From NCBI RefSeq assembly GCF_004770895.1, contig NZ_RQHS01000019.1:620001-684000 (forward strand): a DNA stretch of 64,000 nt, read 5' to 3'. Shown here in pieces: positions 58,813 to 64,000 of the stretch. Origin of the DNA: Leptospira dzoumogneensis (GTDB lineage: Bacteria > Spirochaetota > Leptospiria > Leptospirales > Leptospiraceae). A model generated the notes under the pieces. The model did no database searches and was not told where the DNA came from. It was given only the letters and a program-made list of their open reading frames with translations. The position numbers and the translations under genes were made by a program. Positions within the stretch are counted from its first letter, which is position 1, and the number at the start of each line of letters is the position of its first letter.

Positions 58813-60361
58813 GGAAGTTAGAACCAGGTTCGCACCATCACCTACCGGTTTCCTTCATGTGGGCGGAGCTAGAACCGCTTTATTCAATTACTTATACGCC
58901 AAATCCCAAGGCGGAAAATTTTTATTAAGGGTAGAAGATACGGATCAAGCCAGATCCACCGAAGAATCTTTTAAAACCATCCTTGAATCCTTAAAATGGT
59001 TAGGGATAGAATGGGATGAAGGTCCTCATGTAGGAGGTCCTTACGGTCCTTATGTACAATCCGAAAGGATCTCTATTTATAAAGAATATACCGAAAAGTT
59101 GATCTCCGAAGGAAAAGCCTATCGCTGCTTCTGCACCCAAGAAGAATTAGAAGCCAAAAAAAAACAGGCCGAGGCGATGGGAGTCCCTTACGTTTACGAC
59201 GGACTTCATGCGAACATGAGCGAATCGGAAGTTCAGGAAAAATTGAAAGCAGGAACTCCTTATTCCGTTCGTTTCAAAACTCCTTCTAAAACTTTGATCT
59301 TCGATGATATCATCCAAGGGAAAGTGAAGTTCGAAACAAAATTGATCGGTGACTTCATCATAGTAAAATCGGACGGTTTTCCTTCTTATAACTACGCTGT
59401 GGTTGTGGATGACGGGCTCATGAAAATTTCTCATGTGATCCGAGGAGTGGGGCACCTTTCCAATACACCCCGCCAGATCCTGATCTATGAGGCTCTGGGA
59501 TTTCCGGTTCCTGAGTTCGCTCACGCATCCGAGATCGTGGGAATGGACGGTAAAAAATTATCCAAACGTGCGGGAGCTACTTCTATATTAGCATTTCGTG
59601 ATTTAGGATATTTGCCTGAGACATTCTTGAATTATATGGCTCTACTCGGTTGGACTTCTCCAGACGGTCAGGAATATCTGCCGGGGGACATTCTTCCAAA
59701 AACATTCGATGTACATCGTTGTTCCAAATCACCTTCTACCTTTGACGTATTCAAAAAACCGAAAGGCGGGGATGAGGAAGTTGCGACTAACTTCTCCAGT
59801 TTGGATCAAATTGCAGAGGCGATGAATCCTAAGTCCAAATTGAATTGGCTTTCTAATAAATACATCAGAGAACTTCCTATCCAAAAGGTAGCCGATAGTC
59901 TGGCTCCATTCTTGGAAAACAGAACGGATATTCCGGCGGAATACAGAGATCCGAAAAACAAGGAATTACATTCTCTAGTGGATAGCGTTAGAGTTTATTT
60001 GGATAATTTGCGCCAGGCACCCGACTATATCGCAGAATTTTTCGTATCCGACCTGAAAGTAGAGGATGGAGAAGCGAAAGAAATTCTTTCCCAAGAATTT
60101 TCTCCAAAAGTGGTCACTACATTTTACGAATTATTAAAAAAGTCGGATCCTAAAACCGATGAAGATTATAAGGCTTTAATGACCCAAGCGGGAGAACAGA
60201 CCGGCCAAAAGGGAAAGACCCTATTTATGCCGATCCGAGTCTCCGCTACAGGAAAAGCTCACGGACTGGAGTTACCTATCCTATTTCCCCTCTTAGGGAA
60301 GGAAAAGCTACTCAAACGAATAGAGAAAATCTCGGTACAAGTAGGAATTTCTTTACCTTAG
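58799..60361 (+). CDS. gltX: Glutamate--tRNA ligase
   Basis: 520 residues. Class I synthetase: HIGH-type motif [20 protein letters not shown] (about 13), KMSKS-type motif GKKLSKRAG (about 252), and the anticodon-binding C-terminal helices. The sequence between about 105 and 115 ([11 protein letters not shown]) is the family zinc-like region but lacks the full E. coli cysteine set. A GluQ-type misacylation role cannot be told from the sequence. ATG 58799 lies inside the end of the upstream lipoprotein frame. Confidence 0.96.
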   Translation: MPENKEVRTRFAPSPTGFLHVGGARTALFNYLYAKSQGGKFLLRVEDTDQARSTEESFKTILESLKWLGIEWDEGPHVGGPYGPYVQSERISIYKEYTEKLISEGKAYRCFCTQEELEAKKKQAEAMGVPYVYDGLHANMSESEVQEKLKAGTPYSVRFKTPSKTLIFDDIIQGKVKFETKLIGDFIIVKSDGFPSYNYAVVVDDGLMKISHVIRGVGHLSNTPRQILIYEALGFPVPEFAHASEIVGMDGKKLSKRAGATSILAFRDLGYLPETFLNYMALLGWTSPDGQEYLPGDILPKTFDVHRCSKSPSTFDVFKKPKGGDEEVATNFSSLDQIAEAMNPKSKLNWLSNKYIRELPIQKVADSLAPFLENRTDIPAEYRDPKNKELHSLVDSVRVYLDNLRQAPDYIAEFFVSDLKVEDGEAKEILSQEFSPKVVTTFYELLKKSDPKTDEDYKALMTQAGEQTGQKGKTLFMPIRVSATGKAHGLELPILFPLLGKEKLLKRIEKISVQVGISLP

Positions 60362-60370
60362 GATTTTTTC

Positions 60371-60400
60371 GGGGGATTTTTGTTGCAAAACCCCCCTTTC
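60371..60400 (+). terminator. Hairpin after gltX
   Basis: GGGGG-TTTTG / CAAAA-CCCCC with loop TTG, 9 bases after the gltX stop. The T tract following is short (CTTTC), so its efficiency is uncertain. Confidence 0.55.
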
Positions 60401-60439
60401 GGTCTGTATTAATATACAAGAGGACTTCTCAGGCAAGAA

Positions 60440-61021
60440 ATGAGGGATACGGCCGATTCACTTTTGGTTAGGCATCATTCGGGTTCGTACGTTATGTTCC
60501 TACCTCCTGACTTAGCTAGCATTCGGGAGTTCAGAAGAGCACTTCGTCAATCCTTAGAAGAGAATACTTTTATCTCTAAAGATATACAGCAGATTGAGCT
60601 CGCTGCAGACGAGGCACTCACCAACTCAATCTCCGCAAATTATAATTCCAGTTCCGAAGAAACGATCATCTGCAGATGGATCGTAAACAATTCCAAATTT
60701 ACTCTATGGATCGTGGACTATGGTTCCGGTCTTAAAAAAGAAAAGATAGAAGAGCAGATAACGGAAGCTAAACCTTCTTCTCTCCAAGACTTCTTAAAAA
60801 GAGTAAAAACTTACCAAGAAGGTAAATGTGAAGTTCTTCCTAACAGAGGAAAGCTCACTCAACACAGGAATTTGGGTAAAGGTTTACTGATCATGCAATC
60901 CTTAATGGATTCGGTGAAGATCATGTATCACTGCAAAGAAGGAAGAATTTCCTCGGACCCTACCGATTCCAGTATCCGCGGGTCCATTATCGAATTAGCA
61001 TTCGATTCTAAAAAACACTGA
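60440..61021 (+). CDS. RsbW-like serine kinase / anti-sigma-type ATPase
   Basis: 193 residues with a HATPase_c_2 (GHKL) domain. N box IELAADEALTNSISANY (about 54), G1 box VDYGSGLKKE (about 92) and GKGLLIMQSLMDSV (about 150). RsbW-type kinases phosphorylate an STAS antagonist, and SpoIIE-type phosphatases such as those at 1-3126 and 6688-9459 reverse this, so a partner-switch network is possible, though no antagonist gene is seen nearby. AGG precedes the ATG. It is two bases from the next gene. Confidence 0.82.
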   Translation: MRDTADSLLVRHHSGSYVMFLPPDLASIREFRRALRQSLEENTFISKDIQQIELAADEALTNSISANYNSSSEETIICRWIVNNSKFTLWIVDYGSGLKKEKIEEQITEAKPSSLQDFLKRVKTYQEGKCEVLPNRGKLTQHRNLGKGLLIMQSLMDSVKIMYHCKEGRISSDPTDSSIRGSIIELAFDSKKH

Positions 61022-61023
61022 CC

Positions 61024-61872
61024 TTGACTTTAAACGAGTACGCTCAATTTCTTTTAAGTTCTCCCAATTTAGAAGATAAACTATATTCTCCGGAAAAAAT
61101 GCCGGAAGATATTTTATGGCCGGACTTTTTTCCTAAGGACAGACCGGAACGATCTTCTAAAATCCTTTTCTCGGATAAAAGATCAAAAATGCCTCGGGTG
61201 GAACATTTGAATTCCGAGGAGAATAGGATACTTTCTCTCCATCATTTTGCGAATCATGAACTCATGGCTGTGGAGATATTTGCCTGGGCTATATTAAAAT
61301 TTCAGAATGCTCCTTCTTCCGTTCGTAAAAGTTTATACAAAACGATTTTGGAAGAACAAAAACATCTCAAACTTTATTTGGGATCCATCAGAGAATGGGG
61401 AATGGATCTAGGAGATCGCCCTCTCAATTATATCTTCTGGAAACAAATTCCTAATATGCAATCTCTCCAAAAGTTTTTTGCGATCATGGCCTTAACTTTC
61501 GAAGGAGCCAATTTGGATTTTTCTATGATCTACCAAAAGGCATTCGAAAAATTCGGGGATCAAAAACGAGCCGATATCATGCAGATCGTTCATGAGGACG
61601 AGATCAGTCATGTTAAAAGGGGAGTCAAGGTAGTATTCTCCGATGGGGTTTTGCAAGAACAACAATGGGAAAAGTATCTGGAATATTTGACCCATCCATT
61701 CACTCCCAGAAGAGCAAAGGGATTTTTATACTTTCCGGAGCTTAGGACTAAGGCAGGATTATCGCCTGAGTTTGCGGAGGCTTTAGGAGCTTATTCGGAC
61801 GAATACGATGGCACTACAAATGCCAGGATCGTAAAAAATGTGTTAGGTACGGTTGCAAATTTGCTACCATAA
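61024..61872 (+). CDS. DUF455-type ferritin-like protein
   Basis: 282 residues. Four-helix ferritin-like core with metal-binding residues placed as in the DUF455 family: HHFANHELMAVEIFAWAIL (about 73), EEQKHLKLYLG (about 112), TFEGANLDFSM (about 158) and VHEDEISHVKRG (about 188). Probably a di-metal enzyme or scavenger; the reaction is not known. The TTG start at 61024 lies 2 bases after the RsbW-like stop; no alternative in-frame ATG fits. Confidence 0.75.
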   Translation: MTLNEYAQFLLSSPNLEDKLYSPEKMPEDILWPDFFPKDRPERSSKILFSDKRSKMPRVEHLNSEENRILSLHHFANHELMAVEIFAWAILKFQNAPSSVRKSLYKTILEEQKHLKLYLGSIREWGMDLGDRPLNYIFWKQIPNMQSLQKFFAIMALTFEGANLDFSMIYQKAFEKFGDQKRADIMQIVHEDEISHVKRGVKVVFSDGVLQEQQWEKYLEYLTHPFTPRRAKGFLYFPELRTKAGLSPEFAEALGAYSDEYDGTTNARIVKNVLGTVANLLP

Positions 61873-61918
61873 ATCGATGGACATCCGCTTTTCTTGGAAA
61901 GAAGCTGTAGTTCAGAAT

Positions 61919-63061
61919 ATGTTTCGTTTCGTTTCTTTTTCCCGAGTATTGATCCTTTTTTCAGTATTCATTCTACTCATCGCTTGTAATTCAAAAACAC
62001 CATCCGATTCCAAGATCATTTCCTTAACCATTCCGGAGTCCGAAGAAAAAAGTCCCGACGTGGTCCTGAAAAAATTGGGAAACCTGGACGAGGATCCCGA
62101 CCTGGAAGTCTTTTCCTTGGTCCGTAACGGGACGGAAGAGATCCTTGCAGTTTTCAAAAAACAAAACGGAGAATGGACGCTCAAATCCAAGATAGGATTT
62201 AATCTTCTGAACATCGGACCTTTTATTCATGATCCTAAAACTTCTTCTTGGAAAGCGGGAGAAGATGAGAATGCGAAAGAATCCGGCTATGTAGTTAAAA
62301 GAATCCTAATGGAAGAACTTCCCGGAGATTCTTTCAATTCTCTATTTTTAGAAGTTTTAAGTGAAGAACCTCCTTTAGGACTTTTTTCAGTTCCATACGT
62401 AATTCGTAAGGGTGAAAAAGTTTTAGATGGTTTAGCTTCTTTAAAAGACCATCAGTTTTTAGCAAAATCAAAGAGGATCGATTTCTCTTATAATAAAGAA
62501 GAGAAAAATCTTACCATCTTTCCGAATAATCGTACTTACGCTCAGAATTTTAACTTCAACGGATGGGAATTAGTCCCTGATGTTCCGAGTGTTGCCGCTC
62601 CGGGTTTATTAAGTGTAGAAGCTCCCGCAGAATGGAAAAAGGACGTAACATCCGAGGTCGTGATCTGGTTCAAGAACAGAGGATCTTATTCAGGAACTAC
62701 TTATATCAGTCTTTCTTTTCCTCAAGGAGGAAAAGTAGAGATAGACCAAGGCAAAGAAGGATTGAGATATTATTCTCCCGGATCTTCCGTATATTCTTTC
62801 GAAAAAAAATATATAAACTCTAAGGTTCCTCTATTAGAAATTACGAAAGAAGGCTGGGCAAGAAATCATAAGTACGGAGTTCGTTTCAAATACACTCCCG
62901 AGGCTGATGGTGTTCCTAATTTACTAGTACGTTCTAGTTCTAAGTCTTATAGGGATACGATCAATCTTCCGACTGATTACAGTTCCGTAAAAACGGAGAT
63001 AGACCAGCAAGGTTTCAAAAGTTATCCTCTACCTTTGGTTTCAAGAGGAAAGTCCAAATAA
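61919..63061 (+). CDS. Lipoprotein of unknown function
   Basis: 380 residues from ATG 61919, which gives a compact signal peptide (MFRFVSFSRVLILFSVFILL) and lipobox LIAC (Cys about 23). Longer starts at 61853 or 61877 would put 14 to 22 charged residues before it. The N-terminal part (about 40-110) is like a repeat-containing beta fold (VLKKLGNLDEDPDLEVFSLV, a possible VCBS/FG-GAP-like calcium loop), the rest unassigned. It is followed by a motility-type gene pair, so a location at the envelope near the flagellar stator is conceivable but not shown. Confidence 0.65.
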   Translation: MFRFVSFSRVLILFSVFILLIACNSKTPSDSKIISLTIPESEEKSPDVVLKKLGNLDEDPDLEVFSLVRNGTEEILAVFKKQNGEWTLKSKIGFNLLNIGPFIHDPKTSSWKAGEDENAKESGYVVKRILMEELPGDSFNSLFLEVLSEEPPLGLFSVPYVIRKGEKVLDGLASLKDHQFLAKSKRIDFSYNKEEKNLTIFPNNRTYAQNFNFNGWELVPDVPSVAAPGLLSVEAPAEWKKDVTSEVVIWFKNRGSYSGTTYISLSFPQGGKVEIDQGKEGLRYYSPGSSVYSFEKKYINSKVPLLEITKEGWARNHKYGVRFKYTPEADGVPNLLVRSSSKSYRDTINLPTDYSSVKTEIDQQGFKSYPLPLVSRGKSK

Positions 63062-63076
63062 TAATCGGATAATATC

Positions 63077-63739
63077 GTGAGTGGTTTCGAAGAACATAAA
63101 CTTAAACATGCCAAGGTAGAGGTCGTTAGAGCCCAGGTGGAAAGATTCCGCAAATTTTATGCGGACTATTTTCATCTAGAAGAAACGATCTCTATGGTGG
63201 AGTATTTTTTCGAAACCATTTACAATTTAGACGGCAAGGAAGCTTGGATGCATCTTGCCTTGGACACATACCAAAAAGTAAAAGGTATGATGAAAGAAAC
63301 CACTAGGGCCAATCTAGAAACTCTGATCGAATTGAATAATCTAACAGATCATTTGGATTCCGAAATGGCGCAGCTACTCATCCAAAGAGATTGGGATGGT
63401 AAAAAACTTTCTAGAGAAGAATACGACGATCTATACAAAGCATACGGTCATAAAGAAGAAAGAGAAAAACAGTTAGAGATAGTACTTCATAACCTTAGGA
63501 CATTCTACGAGCTAGCTCATAAGCCCATCTCTGCTTATCTGATCCGGCCCGCTAGATTTATGGCATCTTTGTTAGGAGTTTCTCTTTTATTCGAATCAGT
63601 GGAGAAGGCGTACAACGCAGTTTTACCTGTATCTCCTGAAATTTTTGTTTCTTTTATCGAGCAAGTGGAGAGAAGAGAGTCGGAATATCTAGAGTCGGCT
63701 TTCTTAAATGGAAAGCAGCCTAAGGAGCCGTCTGCTTGA
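63077..63739 (+). CDS. Conserved-looking cytoplasmic protein upstream of motB-like gene
   Basis: 220 residues, helical, no signal peptide, no clear membrane span (one hydrophobic patch near 160-172, FMASLLGVSLLF). It is rich in charged heptads. The GTG start at 63077 has GGA at 63067-63069. The stop codon overlaps the TTG start of the MotB-like gene, and AAGGAG inside its last codons is the ribosome site of that gene. It is not MotA, which would have four helices. I do not recognise the family; coupling suggests a stator or flagellar task. Confidence 0.6.
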   Translation: MSGFEEHKLKHAKVEVVRAQVERFRKFYADYFHLEETISMVEYFFETIYNLDGKEAWMHLALDTYQKVKGMMKETTRANLETLIELNNLTDHLDSEMAQLLIQRDWDGKKLSREEYDDLYKAYGHKEEREKQLEIVLHNLRTFYELAHKPISAYLIRPARFMASLLGVSLLFESVEKAYNAVLPVSPEIFVSFIEQVERRESEYLESAFLNGKQPKEPSA

Positions 63740-64000
63740 ACGGAAGATCACGTTTTTCCAGATACAAAAAGTCTGTCGAAGCCGGAGATGAGAACCGGGA
63801 CAGATGGCTTTTGACGTATGCGGATATGATCACACTTCTTCTTGGACTTTTTATAATTTTATATTCTATTTCCCAAGTAGACCAAAACAAACTAAAACAA
63901 GTTGCCGATTTGGTCAGAGGCGGATTCGGTTTAGGGGAATCTTTTTTTGAAGGTTCCAATATCACATTAGAAGAAGATCCTTTATTACAACCAAGGACCC
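63736..64000 (+). CDS. MotB/OmpA-family stator-type protein, 3' end cut off by the window
   Basis: Only the first 88 residues are visible. TTG 63736 with AAGGAG (63722-63727) is the start; the start codon overlaps the stop of the preceding gene. A basic N terminus is followed by a single helix RWLLTYADMITLLLGLFIIL whose aspartate matches the proton-binding Asp of MotB, and then a linker. The OmpA peptidoglycan-binding domain would lie outside the window. Whether this is the flagellar MotB or another stator-like protein cannot be told from this part. Confidence 0.8.
   Translation, partial: MNGRSRFSRYKKSVEAGDENRDRWLLTYADMITLLLGLFIILYSISQVDQNKLKQVADLVRGGFGLGESFFEGSNITLEEDPLLQPRT

Overview
The window reads as chromosome of a spirochaete of the genus Leptospira. 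The evidence is the gene content (membrane-bound SpoIIE-type phosphatases with TPR tails, many lipoproteins with loose spirochaetal lipoboxes, a Leptospira-type LIC_13355-like lipoprotein, a MotB-like stator protein), moderate GC (about 40 percent by eye) and the frequent use of TTG starts. A complete assimilatory sulfate reduction operon and an end-stage cobalamin operon would fit a free-living or intermediate species better than a strict parasite; that is inference. I saw no tRNA, rRNA, insertion sequence, prophage or CRISPR array. Coding density is high and genes are often joined by 4-base ATGA overlaps.

Layout. 1-9459: a signalling block in which two SpoIIE phosphatase/HAMP/TPR receptors flank two tandem membrane methyl-accepting proteins (order A-B-B-A). 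9562-10563: ilvC, with its own terminator. 10808-12430: a secreted caspase-like protease. 12877-17070: a small unknown gene, a membrane-anchored MutS-type ATPase and an LtaS-like sulfatase-fold transferase. 24365-17071 (minus): a lipocalin/AttH-like secreted protein, a YejB/YejE-type peptide ABC transporter with two separate ATPases, and an AsmA-like protein 1 base downstream. 24544-27495: an LpxL-type acyltransferase facing a second sulfatase-fold transferase. 28099-34074: the sulfate-to-sulfide operon cysH-cysD-cysN-cobA-met8/cysG-cysI, in which the last enzymes need the siroheme made by the two genes before them. 35218-36129 and 34118-35218 (minus): an M23 peptidase and a beta-propeller protein. 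36209-39723: a CPBP protease, an unknown secreted protein and a CLC channel. 39994-42989: a FadL-type porin and a fatty acid hydroxylase/sterol desaturase. 43108-46880: two tandem DUF4139 (MuiA-like) proteins, facing a VWA protein at 46885-47973.

52500-48066 (minus) is one apparent B12 regulon: a cobalamin riboswitch, two lipoproteins, then cobT, cobS and a cobC-like phosphatase. 52715-54055 is an amine oxidase. 57634-54108 (minus) encodes a two-subunit type IIA topoisomerase whose short A subunit and B subunit look more like phage T4/eukaryotic topoisomerase II than like gyrase. 57862-64000 runs on the plus strand: lipoprotein, gltX, an RsbW-like kinase, a DUF455 ferritin-like protein, another lipoprotein, an unknown protein and a truncated motB-like gene.

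The observations I consider most worth following are the T4-like topoisomerase, the riboswitch-led lipoprotein/cobTSC operon, the A-B-B-A signalling block, and the Yej-type transporter without a binding protein but with an AsmA gene in its operon.
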